Notes under the pieces: model-generated | Databases searched by the model: none | What the model saw: the letters and a program-made list of their open reading frames with translations, nothing else | What the model was told of the DNA's origin: nothing | Translations under genes and position numbers: made by a program | Shown here: piece after piece, positions 1 through 6,147 of the stretch | Layout: the number at the start of each line of letters is the position of its first letter | Position numbering within the stretch: position 1 is the stretch's first letter | NCBI GenBank assembly: GCA_946186535.1 | Contig: CAMHNT010000030.1 | Span: 1 to 13,705 of the forward strand | Origin: an uncultured Clostridia bacterium | Lineage (GTDB): Bacteria > Bacillota > Clostridia > Oscillospirales > Acutalibacteraceae | DNA length: 13,705 bases | Reading direction: 5' to 3'

Positions 1-10
1 AAGTTAAAAG

Positions 11-1015
11 TTAAAAAACAAATCCGATTTTCTTCATCGCTTTGTCAAGAGTTCTCTGGGAGAATTTCTGTGCGATCTCGGCAGATTTCTTGTAGCATTC
101 CTGCATGTATGACTTGTCCGCTATATATTTTTCGTAACGTTCACGAACCGGGCGAAGCTCCTCAACAACAGCCTCTCCTACGGCAGTTTTGAAATCGCCG
201 TAGCCCCTGCCTTCAAAGTCTTTTTCTATCTGCTCAAAGCTTAAGCCGGTGACTGCGGAGTAAATTCCCATGAGATTGTTAATTCCGTCTTTGCCCTCGG
301 CATATCTTACTACGGCTTCGCTGTCGGTTACGGCTCTCTTGAACTTTTTCATGATAACCTCAGGCGAATCCATAAGAGTCACGAAGGAGTTGACATTTTC
401 ATCGGACTTGCTCATCTTTCTTGTCGGATCCTGAAGCGACATGACTCTTGCGCCGTTCTTCGGAATGAACGGCTCCGGAACCTTGAATACGTTTCCGTAA
501 AGGCCGTTGAATCTTTCCGCAACGTTTCTCGTAAGCTCCAGATGCTGCTTCTGGTCGGCTCCTACCGGAACCATGTCCGCCTGATAGAGAAGAATGTCCG
601 CCGCCATGAGCGCAGGATATGTAAAAAGACCTGCGTTGACGTTGTCCGCATGCTTCGCCGACTTGTCCTTGAACTGAGTCATTCTCGAAAGCTCGCCGAA
701 CTGTGTGTAGCAGTTCAGAAGCCATGCGAGCTGAGCGTGAGTCGTGACGTGGCTCTGAATGAAGAAGAGACTTTTCTCCGGATCGATTCCGCACGCAAGA
801 ATCGAAGCGTAAGCGTCGGTAACGTTCTTTCTGAATTTTGCAGGCTCCTGACGAACCGTGATTGTGTGAAGGTCGGCGAGTGCATAAATGCAGTTAAACT
901 CGTCCTGCATTGAAACCCAGTTTTTTATTGCGCCGAGGTAGTTGCCGAGCGTGATTGTGCCGGACGGCTGAATCGCACTGAATACTATCTTTTTCTTTTC
1001 TGTTTGCTGTTCCAT
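11..1015 (-). CDS. trpS: Tryptophanyl-tRNA synthetase
   Basis: Charges tRNA-Trp with tryptophan using ATP, in the cytoplasm. The 334-residue product has the usual length for bacterial TrpRS. The class I signature is visible as PSGTITLGNYLGA (about residues 17-29, the HIGH-equivalent), a conserved GADQKQHLELTRN segment (152-164), and the KMSKS loop at residues 200-204. The ATG at 1015 is preceded by AAGGA about 9 nt upstream. The gene lies 29 bp downstream of the aminotransferase gene on the same strand, with no terminator visible between them, so the two are probably co-transcribed. No T-box leader precedes this operon although trpS genes in Firmicutes often have one. The family call is secure; co-transcription is inferred. 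Confidence 0.97.
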   Translation of the reverse strand: MEQQTEKKKIVFSAIQPSGTITLGNYLGAIKNWVSMQDEFNCIYALADLHTITVRQEPAKFRKNVTDAYASILACGIDPEKSLFFIQSHVTTHAQLAWLLNCYTQFGELSRMTQFKDKSAKHADNVNAGLFTYPALMAADILLYQADMVPVGADQKQHLELTRNVAERFNGLYGNVFKVPEPFIPKNGARVMSLQDPTRKMSKSDENVNSFVTLMDSPEVIMKKFKRAVTDSEAVVRYAEGKDGINNLMGIYSAVTGLSFEQIEKDFEGRGYGDFKTAVGEAVVEELRPVRERYEKYIADKSYMQECYKKSAEIAQKFSQRTLDKAMKKIGFVF

Positions 1016-1044
1016 AAATTTCTGTCCTTTGTTATTGATATTTA

Positions 1045-2229
1045 TTATAGATCCTTTGCCATCTGTCCGAGGATTTCGATTCCTCTCTGAAGCTGTTCGT
1101 CGGTCGGAGTGGAGAAATTGATTCTGAATGAATGAGTGACGTCTGTTTCGTTCGCCATAAACGCCGTTCCAGGAACTACGCAGACCTTGTTTCTGACTGC
1201 GTCCATACAGAACTTTCCTGTATCAACGTGCTCCGGCAGGTCGCACCATATGAAGAGTCCGCCGTCGATTCTCTGATATGTGATCTTCGGTGCAAGGTGC
1301 TTGTCGAGAAGATCCATTGCAAAGTTGGCTTTTTTCTTATATATCTCTCTGAGTCTTTCGAGATGTGCGTCGAAGTCATATTTCGTAAGAAATTCATGGC
1401 AGACAAGCTGTGACCAGATATTCGTGTGAACGTCCTGACCCTGCTTGCAGACAACCATTTTCTGAATGATTTCCTTCGGAGCAATTGCATATCCTACACG
1501 CATTCCCGGAGATATAACCTTTGAAAAGCTTCCGGAATAGATAACGATTCCCTCGTCGTCTAAGCTCTTTATGCACGGAAGAAATTCGCCGCTGAAACGC
1601 AGGTCGCCGTAAGGGTTGTCCTCAATCACAAGAACCTGATATTTCTTCGCAAGCTCATAAAGCGCCTTTCTCTTTTGTAGGCTCATCGTAACTCCCGAAG
1701 GATTCTGGAAATTCGGTATCGTATAGATGAATTTCGCACGTTTTTCGTTTTTCAGAGCCTCTTCAAGCTTTTCGATATTTATTCCGTCACTCTCAACCGG
1801 AACACCCACGAGCCGAGCATTGTAGGAACGGAATGTGTTGAGCGAGCCGATGAACGACGGGTTTTCGCATATTACGACGTCACCTTCGTTGAGAATCGAT
1901 TTCGAAGCCAGATCCATGATCTGCTGTGCGCCGGACGTTATTAGGATGTCGTCGTCGGTGCTTCCGACGTTGTGCTTCTTTTTCATATAGTCCGTCAGAA
2001 AATTCCTCAGCGGAGTGTAACCCTCGGTGACGCTGTATTGAAGAGCGGCTATAGGATTCTCGGAGAGAAGCCTTGAAGAAATCTCCGCAATCTCCTTCGC
2101 CGGAAAAGCGTCCGGCGAAGGGTTGCCGGCGGAAAGAGAAACGACCGTCGGGTCAGCCGCATATTTAAAAATTTCCCTGATAGCCGAGGGCTTCAGGCTC
2201 TGAACTCTGTCAGAAAATTTATATTCCAT
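1045..2229 (-). CDS. PLP-dependent class I/II aminotransferase (2-aminoadipate / MocR-domain type)
   Basis: A 394-residue fold-type I aminotransferase that moves an amino group between an amino acid and a 2-oxo acid using pyridoxal phosphate. Visible landmarks are LSAGNPSPDAFP near the start (residues 32-43), PNFQNPSG (172-179), EDNPYGDLRF (203-212, with the PLP-contacting Asp and Tyr), the Schiff-base lysine in SGSFSK (Lys237), and the arginine in PGMRVGY (Arg244). The pattern resembles stand-alone relatives of the MocR aminotransferase domain, such as LysN-like 2-aminoadipate or aromatic aminotransferases; the substrate cannot be read from sequence. No N-terminal winged-helix domain is present. 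It is the first gene of an operon with trpS, which hints at an aromatic amino acid role, but that is inference only. The ATG is preceded by AGAGGTG. Confidence 0.9.
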   Translation of the reverse strand: MEYKFSDRVQSLKPSAIREIFKYAADPTVVSLSAGNPSPDAFPAKEIAEISSRLLSENPIAALQYSVTEGYTPLRNFLTDYMKKKHNVGSTDDDILITSGAQQIMDLASKSILNEGDVVICENPSFIGSLNTFRSYNARLVGVPVESDGINIEKLEEALKNEKRAKFIYTIPNFQNPSGVTMSLQKRKALYELAKKYQVLVIEDNPYGDLRFSGEFLPCIKSLDDEGIVIYSGSFSKVISPGMRVGYAIAPKEIIQKMVVCKQGQDVHTNIWSQLVCHEFLTKYDFDAHLERLREIYKKKANFAMDLLDKHLAPKITYQRIDGGLFIWCDLPEHVDTGKFCMDAVRNKVCVVPGTAFMANETDVTHSFRINFSTPTDEQLQRGIEILGQMAKDL

Positions 2230-2264
2230 TTTTGTTACACCTCTTTAAAAAGCTTATGGATATT

Positions 2265-2293
2265 ATTTTACCACAAAAAAACATTATAATCAA
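2265..2293 (-). promoter_or_regulatory. Promoter of aminotransferase-trpS operon
   Basis: On the minus strand, -35 TTGATT (2293-2288), a 17-nt spacer and -10 TAAAAT (2270-2265). The predicted start lies about 30 nt before the aminotransferase ATG. That leader is too short for a T-box or other riboswitch. Confidence 0.6.
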
Positions 2294-2318
2294 TCTTCTG
2301 AAAAACAGTTTCTAAATT

Positions 2319-2347
2319 AAAAAAAGGAGCAGTTTCCCACTCCCTTC
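2319..2347 (-). terminator. Terminator of the dockerin/CAP gene
   Basis: Minus-strand hairpin of about 7 bp (AAGGGAG paired with CTCCTTT, including a G-T pair) followed by a run of T. It lies just after the stop codon of the gene at 2366-3082 and before the aminotransferase promoter. Confidence 0.65.
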
Positions 2348-2365
2348 TTAATATAAAGTATGAAA

Positions 2366-3082
2366 TCAGTTCGCCAAAATTACCCAATAATGATTTTTCT
2401 GTGAGATATCAGCAGTCGAATCATTGGGGTCGGGATATGCACCTACGCAGACTGTCGTACAGTTTTCGGACATGAGCAGGCGATAGACCTGATCGGGACT
2501 CGCTGCATCCTTCTTTTTCAAGTTGTTGTAAAAGTTCTCTCCCAGTCCTCCGTCTTTACCTACCAATTCAAGAGGAGGAACCGAAGCGTTGTATTTCAGG
2601 TTGCATTCCTCAAGAACGGTTTCATACGAACTTGAGTCGGGACGGGTGTGGGTTCCGGTCTTGTAGTATTCGAGCGCTCTGATGTTTCCTGCCTCAAGCA
2701 TAGCGTCATTGTACTCGATCGGAGAAAGATTAGCCGCAATTCTGTCTGCGTTCAAAGCTTCAAGGAATGCTATTCTTTGCTCTCTGTTGGGAGAATACTG
2801 CTCAACTGTGGAATTGTCAAGACACACGAAGCGCTGAATTCCGAGAGCGTCCTCAAGCTTTATTGATCCGTCACTGTCAAAATCAGCCGAATATGACTGG
2901 TTTGTGTTCGGAGAAACCATACCGACCTGGATTTTCTGAACAAGGGTAGCGTCGCGGAGAGTTATTCTGTTGTCGCCGTTTACGTCGCCCTTAATGGTAG
3001 TCGCATCGGCGGTTATCACTGAGCATGACAAAGAAGCCACAGCCGTTGCAGCCGCCGCAATAATACTGACAGCCTTTTTCAT
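2366..3082 (-). CDS. Secreted dockerin-type / CAP (SCP-PR1) domain protein
   Basis: A 238-residue exported protein. Residues 1-27 are a signal peptide (MKK, then an Ala-rich hydrophobic stretch; SLSC at 17-20 could also be read as a weak lipobox). Residues 32-51 (GDVNGDNRITLRDATLVQKI) and 67-86 (ADFDSDGSIKLEDALGIQRF) are two F-hand calcium-binding repeats of a type I dockerin, each with the D-x-N/D-x-D pattern. Residues about 103-238 resemble a CAP/SCP domain: an LNADRIAANLSPI helix, HTRPDSSSYETVL (145-157), GENFY (181-185) and a C-terminal HYWVILAN strand. Dockerins plug enzymes into cellulosome-like scaffolds through cohesins, so the protein probably sits outside the cell, perhaps on a scaffold. 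The role of the CAP domain is unknown. An N-terminal dockerin is less usual than a C-terminal one. Confidence 0.85.
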   Translation of the reverse strand: MKKAVSIIAAAATAVASLSCSVITADATTIKGDVNGDNRITLRDATLVQKIQVGMVSPNTNQSYSADFDSDGSIKLEDALGIQRFVCLDNSTVEQYSPNREQRIAFLEALNADRIAANLSPIEYNDAMLEAGNIRALEYYKTGTHTRPDSSSYETVLEECNLKYNASVPPLELVGKDGGLGENFYNNLKKKDAASPDQVYRLLMSENCTTVCVGAYPDPNDSTADISQKNHYWVILAN

Positions 3083-3138
3083 TATTTTCCCTCTTTTCCT
3101 TTTCTAAATTAAAATACGAAACCACTTTTATACATTTT

Positions 3139-3167
3139 ATGATACATCATTTATTCATTTGTGTCAA
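3139..3167 (-). promoter_or_regulatory. Promoter of the dockerin/CAP gene
   Basis: Minus strand: consensus -35 TTGACA (3167-3162), 17-nt spacer, -10 TATCAT (3144-3139). It lies about 57 nt upstream of the ATG, which has a GAGGGAAAA-type ribosome binding site. Confidence 0.7.
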
Positions 3168-3541
3168 CAGAGTAACTTGAAATTTCTGCCATTTAAAATT
3201 GATTTTGTGAACTCTAACAAAACTTATCTGAACATTCTGTGCAGAGTTCACATCACCGCAATACCGGCATTTTTCCATAAAACAAAGAAAGCTTCATGCG
3301 TCCGGGAAGTATCAAAGTGTCGTCGATATAGGAGAAAAATTCATTCCGATCGTCTTGCCGTCCTCTGTAAAAAAATAAAAAAAGTTTTTGTTTTTCTATT
3401 CACAAAACAGATTTTTTGTTATATAATAAGTAATAGCAATCGACGTTTCTTACCTGCCGGTGTTTCGGTGTTGTTTCTCCTTCCGGTTTCTAAGTTTCAC
3501 TTTTGCTGGGCTGTTTTCATAATCTTTTTTCATGACTTCAA
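3168..3541. other. Intergenic region between divergent genes
   Basis: This 374-bp stretch separates the divergent dockerin/CAP and cysS units. It holds the cysS promoter candidates and the start of the leader. The long reading frames across it lack ribosome binding sites and recognisable motifs, and no gene is supported. Confidence 0.6.
3399..3427 (+). promoter_or_regulatory. Probable promoter of the T-box / cysS unit
   Basis: Plus strand: -35 TTCACA (3399-3404), 17-nt spacer, -10 TATAAT (3422-3427). It would start transcription near 3434, about 117 nt before the T-box stem I. A weaker alternative closer to stem I is TTTCAC (3495-3500), 17 nt, CATAAT (3518-3523). Confidence 0.6.
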
Positions 3542-3550
3542 ATGCGTTTA

Positions 3551-3808
3551 GCGGGAGAAGTAAATCTGACCGGATTTAAAGAGAGGGAACGTCATTGGGC
3601 TGGAAGCGCTCCCAAAACCTCGGCAGACCGAAATGCACCCGTCAGCACAAAGGAGGAAATTTCCGTTAAAGAGTATTCCTTTGCGTGTTGCTTACGTTAC
3701 AGAGCAACGAGGACAGATATAAGAATTAGTATCTATCAGTATCTGTTGAAAATGGGTGGAACCACGGCAGTGCCGTCCCTTCTTTGGGGGCTGTGCTGCT
3801 GTTTTTTT
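3551..3808 (+). ncRNA. T-box riboswitch, cysteine specifier
   Basis: A tRNA-sensing leader that reads through when uncharged tRNA-Cys binds. The base of stem I pairs GCGGG (3551-3555) with CCCGT (3638-3642), followed by the AGTA bulge typical of the specifier loop. Further up, TCTG (3565-3568) pairs with CAGA (3624-3627). On the 3' side of the specifier loop the bases read GAAA-TGC-A, so the specifier codon is TGC (Cys) at 3634-3636, matching the downstream cysS. A middle hairpin pairs GTTGCT (3687-3692) with AGCAAC (3703-3708), and another pairs ACAGATA (3713-3719) with TATCTGT (3740-3746). The T-box sequence GGGTGGAACCACGG (3754-3767) carries the TGGA bulge that pairs with the tRNA acceptor end, and GCCGTCCCT closes the antiterminator. 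Confidence 0.93.
3765..3808 (+). terminator. T-box regulated intrinsic terminator
   Basis: A stem of about 15 pairs with one mismatch forms between CGGCAGTGCCGTCCC (3765-3779) and GGGGGCTGTGCTGCTG (3786-3801). It is followed by seven T (3802-3808). Its 5' arm overlaps the 3' arm of the T-box antiterminator, so the two structures exclude each other. Confidence 0.85.
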
Positions 3809-3862
3809 ATACATTGAAAACATATTTAAGATATCAATATGCTGTTTTAAAGGAGCAGAAAA

Positions 3863-5260
3863 ATGAAAATATACAACACATTAACAAGACAAAAGGAAGA
3901 ACTCATACCGATCAGGGAGGGAGAGTTCAGGATCTATGCGTGCGGACCGACAGTCTATAATTTCATTCACATCGGAAATTCACGTCCGATATGCGTATTC
4001 GACGTATTGAGAAGATATCTCGAATACAAGGGACTGAAGGTTACTTACGTCCAGAATTTCACGGACATTGACGACAAGATCATCAAGCGTGCGAACGAAG
4101 AAGGAACGGACTATCTGACCGTTTCCGAAAAGTATATAAAGGAATACAAGATCGACGCGGAAGGTCTCAACGTCCGTGAGGCAACCGTTCACCCCCGTGC
4201 CACGGAAAACATGGATGAAATCATCAGCATTATTTCAACGCTTGTCGAAAAGGGATATGCCTATCGTGCGGAGAACGGCGACGTTTATTTCCGCACCAAC
4301 AAATTTTCCGAATACGGAAAGCTCAGCCACCAGCCGCTCGACGATCTGAAAGCCGGAGCAAGAATCTCTGTCGGAGAGATGAAAGAGGATCCGATGGACT
4401 TCACCGTATGGAAAGCAGCAAAGCCGGGCGAGCCGTACTGGGAGTCACCGTGGAGCAACGGAAGACCGGGCTGGCACATTGAGTGTTCGGCTATGGCGAG
4501 ACGTTATCTCGGTGAAACGATAGATATGCACTGCGGCGGTCAGGATCTTGTATTTCCGCATCACGAGAATGAAATTGCTCAGAGCGAATGCTGCAACGGC
4601 GTTGCTTTCGCACACTACTGGATGCACAACGGATACATAAACGTGGACAATCAGAAGATGTCAAAATCGAAGGGCAATTTCTTCACGACACGTGACGTAG
4701 CCGCAAAGTACGGCTACGAGCCGATCAGATACCTCATGCTGTCATCTCACTACAGAAGCCCCATCAACTACAGCATTGACATTATCGAGCAGTGCAAGGC
4801 TTCACTTGAAAGACTTTACAACTGCCGTGACAACATCAGATTTATGCTTGAGAAGTCATCGGGCGTACTCAAGGACGGCGAAGCTGAGGTGATTGAGAAG
4901 TACAATGTGCACAGAGCAAGATTCATCGAGGTTATGGACGATGATCTCAACACGGCAGACGCTATTTCCGTACTTTTCGAGCTTGTGCGTGATATCAACA
5001 CTGCGCTTTCGGGCGATCCGTCACTGGAGCTTGTGAAGAAGTCCGACGATATTTTCAGGGAGCTTACCGACGTTCTCGGACTTGTTTACATTGACGAAGA
5101 CAACTCACTCGATGAAGAAGTAGAGAAACTCATCGCTGAGAGAACCGAAGCAAGAAAGAACAAGGACTGGGCAACAGCCGACAGAATCAGAGATCAGCTT
5201 AAGGAAATGAACATTGTTATTGAGGACACACCTCAGGGAATCAAGTGGCACAGAAGTTGA
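3863..5260 (+). CDS. cysS: Cysteinyl-tRNA synthetase
   Basis: Charges tRNA-Cys with cysteine in the cytoplasm. The 465-residue length is normal for bacterial CysRS. Class I motifs are the HIGN motif in FIHIGNSRP (residues 36-39) and KMSKS (265-269). The four zinc ligands that sense the cysteine thiol are visible: Cys27 in YACGPT, Cys208 in HIECSAM, and His233 and Glu237 in FPHHENE. The C-terminal anticodon-binding part ends KEMNIVIEDTPQGIKWHR, as is typical. The ATG at 3863 has AAAGGAG about 8 nt upstream. The preceding Cys T-box couples expression to uncharged tRNA-Cys. The gene stands alone: the common partners (serine acetyltransferase cysE, a mini-ribonuclease III) are not adjacent here. 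Confidence 0.98.
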   Translation: MKIYNTLTRQKEELIPIREGEFRIYACGPTVYNFIHIGNSRPICVFDVLRRYLEYKGLKVTYVQNFTDIDDKIIKRANEEGTDYLTVSEKYIKEYKIDAEGLNVREATVHPRATENMDEIISIISTLVEKGYAYRAENGDVYFRTNKFSEYGKLSHQPLDDLKAGARISVGEMKEDPMDFTVWKAAKPGEPYWESPWSNGRPGWHIECSAMARRYLGETIDMHCGGQDLVFPHHENEIAQSECCNGVAFAHYWMHNGYINVDNQKMSKSKGNFFTTRDVAAKYGYEPIRYLMLSSHYRSPINYSIDIIEQCKASLERLYNCRDNIRFMLEKSSGVLKDGEAEVIEKYNVHRARFIEVMDDDLNTADAISVLFELVRDINTALSGDPSLELVKKSDDIFRELTDVLGLVYIDEDNSLDEEVEKLIAERTEARKNKDWATADRIRDQLKEMNIVIEDTPQGIKWHRS

Positions 5261-5283
5261 TTTTTTATATTTTATCATTGCAA

Positions 5284-5321
5284 AAAGAAGGGAATGTCCG
5301 AATAAAGGCATTCCCTTCTTT
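5284..5321 (+). terminator. Terminator after cysS
   Basis: A perfect 13-bp stem, AAAGAAGGGAATG (5284-5296) with CATTCCCTTCTTT (5309-5321), and a 12-nt loop, 23 bp after the cysS stop. On the plus strand the T tract is short and partly within the stem. On the minus strand the hairpin is followed by T5, so it may act in both directions. Confidence 0.75.
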
Positions 5322-5355
5322 CTATAAATATCAGGGTTTGGGGCGACAGCCCCAA

Positions 5356-5382
5356 TAGGTGCAGGGCTTCGCCCTGCACCTA
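5356..5382 (+). repeat. Perfect 12-bp hairpin
   Basis: TAGGTGCAGGGC (5356-5367), loop TTC, GCCCTGCACCTA (5371-5382). It has no T tract, so it is not a classical terminator. It directly follows another hairpin (5338-5355) with no gap. Confidence 0.85.
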
Positions 5383-5398
5383 ACAAAAGCCCCCTCCG

Positions 5399-5599
5399 GG
5401 GCAATGTCGACAACTTAGTGTGATTTACTCTACTGGTTAGGGGACTATGCTTCGCCGTCTGCGGACGGCGACCAAAGACGCTGTCTTTGGAATCTGCAGG
5501 CGCCCCACAGGAAGTTCCCTTGGGGTACCTTTGAAAAGGCTTGGCGAAACTTTTCCGGCTTAGCTTCGCCGGAAATTTCTTAAGTTTACGACATTGCCC
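5399..5599. mobile_element. MITE-like 201-bp unit with terminal inverted repeats
   Basis: The ends are 19-nt inverted repeats: GGGCAATGTCGACAACTTA at 5399-5417 and TAAGTTTACGACATTGCCC at 5581-5599, matching at 17 of 19 positions. TCCG lies immediately outside on both sides (5395-5398 and 5600-5603), consistent with a 4-bp target duplication. Inside are three strong hairpins and no coding sequence. This is the geometry of a miniature inverted-repeat element nested in the larger repeat; mobility is inferred. Confidence 0.55.
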
Positions 5600-5603
5600 T
5601 CCG

Positions 5604-5680
5604 TCGCCGGGCAGGCGACCTACAGCTAACGCATAAGTTCTGCTTGCCAATCGGCTATCGCCTGTGGCTCTGCCTCTTGG
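5604..5680 (+). repeat. Module A of repeat element, left copy
   Basis: Matches the reverse complement of 11116-11205. Over 5616-5680 the two copies differ at only two positions, apart from a 14-bp tandem duplication present only in the right copy. The homology then continues outward less exactly through TCGCCGGGC. Confidence 0.85.
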
Positions 5681-5735
5681 TGTGTTTCTGGCGCTTTCGG
5701 CGCTAAAGTCGCTCGCTTTGCGTACGGTGACCTGA

Positions 5736-5872
5736 CGACCGCTTGATTTGTTCTGTTTTCGAACGGTGAGTTTTTTCGTTTGGCTAAAGAGATTATTTGT
5801 TTATGCTTTTTGATATCTATGATAAACGACCGTTGGAAAAGTCCAGTCAGTCGGATAGAGAGAAACCCTAAC
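5736..5872 (+). repeat. Module B of repeat element, left copy
   Basis: A 137-bp block that matches the reverse complement of 10763-10899, also 137 bp, with roughly four fifths identity by eye. The most conserved parts are GATTTGTTC near the start, ATTATTTGTTTATG in the middle, and GGATAGAGAGAAACCCTAAC at the end. Confidence 0.8.
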
Positions 5873-5892
5873 GCCTTAAGTCCCCTTCCTCG

Positions 5893-6029
5893 GGCGATGG
5901 CTCATGTAAAGAGTATGTTCGGAATCGGTGTAAAAAAGGCGATGGCTCATGTAAAGAGTGTGTTCGGAATCGGTGTAAAAAAAGGCGATGTCTCATATCA
6001 AAAATGTCTTCGGAATCGGGGTAAAAAAA
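5893..6029 (+). repeat. Three tandem 46-bp repeats
   Basis: Copies lie at 5893-5937 (45 bp), 5938-5983 and 5984-6029. Each begins GGCGATGGCTCATGTAAAGA or a close variant, contains TTCGGAATCGG and ends GTAAAAAAA. The third copy is the most diverged. The array ends 2 bp before the -35 box of the L,D-transpeptidase promoter. Two related copies in inverted orientation are at 10648-10742. Confidence 0.92.
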
Positions 6030-6031
6030 GA

Positions 6032-6060
6032 TTGAAATTCACAAGGGTTTGTGGTATGCT
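6032..6060 (+). promoter_or_regulatory. Promoter of the L,D-transpeptidase gene
   Basis: -35 TTGAAA (6032-6037), 17-nt spacer, -10 TATGCT (6055-6060) with an extended TGG just before it. It lies directly after the last 46-bp repeat and about 80 nt before the coding start. Confidence 0.55.
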
Positions 6061-6147
6061 TATACATAGTGGTATTATGCGGGAATTTGTAATACGATTG
6101 AAGTATTTGAAATATTTTGATTTTGAATGGAGGAAATGTGTAAGGAT

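Larger units (their letters stand above)
5338..6029 (+). repeat. Left mosaic repeat element, gene-free
   Basis: About 690 bp without a convincing gene, more GC-rich and far more hairpin-rich than its flanks up to about 5720. It is homologous, in inverted orientation, to 10648 to about 11205. The shared blocks in order are module A (5604-5680), module B (5736-5872) and a tandem 46-bp repeat array (5893-6029). It also shares a short CCCCCTCCGGGG-type block with 11319-11335. Hairpins include TTGGGGC/GCCCCAA (5338-5355), a perfect 12-bp stem at 5356-5382, CGCCGTC/GACGGCG (5453-5470), CCAAAGAC/GTCTTTGG (5472-5490) and TTTCCGGC/GCCGGAAA (5552-5575). No transposase is encoded, so it looks like a non-autonomous or intergenic repeat family. 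Open frames across it are judged spurious. Confidence 0.75.

Noticed and set aside
3159..3551. Plus-strand open frame of 130 codons upstream of the T-box
   Set aside because: It has no ribosome binding site, low-complexity Phe/Lys-rich content, and overlaps the dockerin-gene promoter and the cysS promoter.
5105..5650. Minus-strand open frame of 181 codons across the cysS end and the left repeat element
   Set aside because: It overlaps the real cysS gene and the terminator, runs through hairpins and the MITE-like unit, and its translation has no recognisable motif. The frame is kept open by GC-rich repeats.
5893..5990. Fluoride-type riboswitch, suggested by GGCGATGGC at the start of each 46-bp unit
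   Set aside because: Only the first few bases resemble that class. The second stem and conserved 3' end are missing, and the motif recurs as a tandem DNA repeat upstream of, not after, the promoter.
5893..6029. CRISPR array
   Set aside because: The 46-bp units abut directly without unique spacers, and no cas genes are present.
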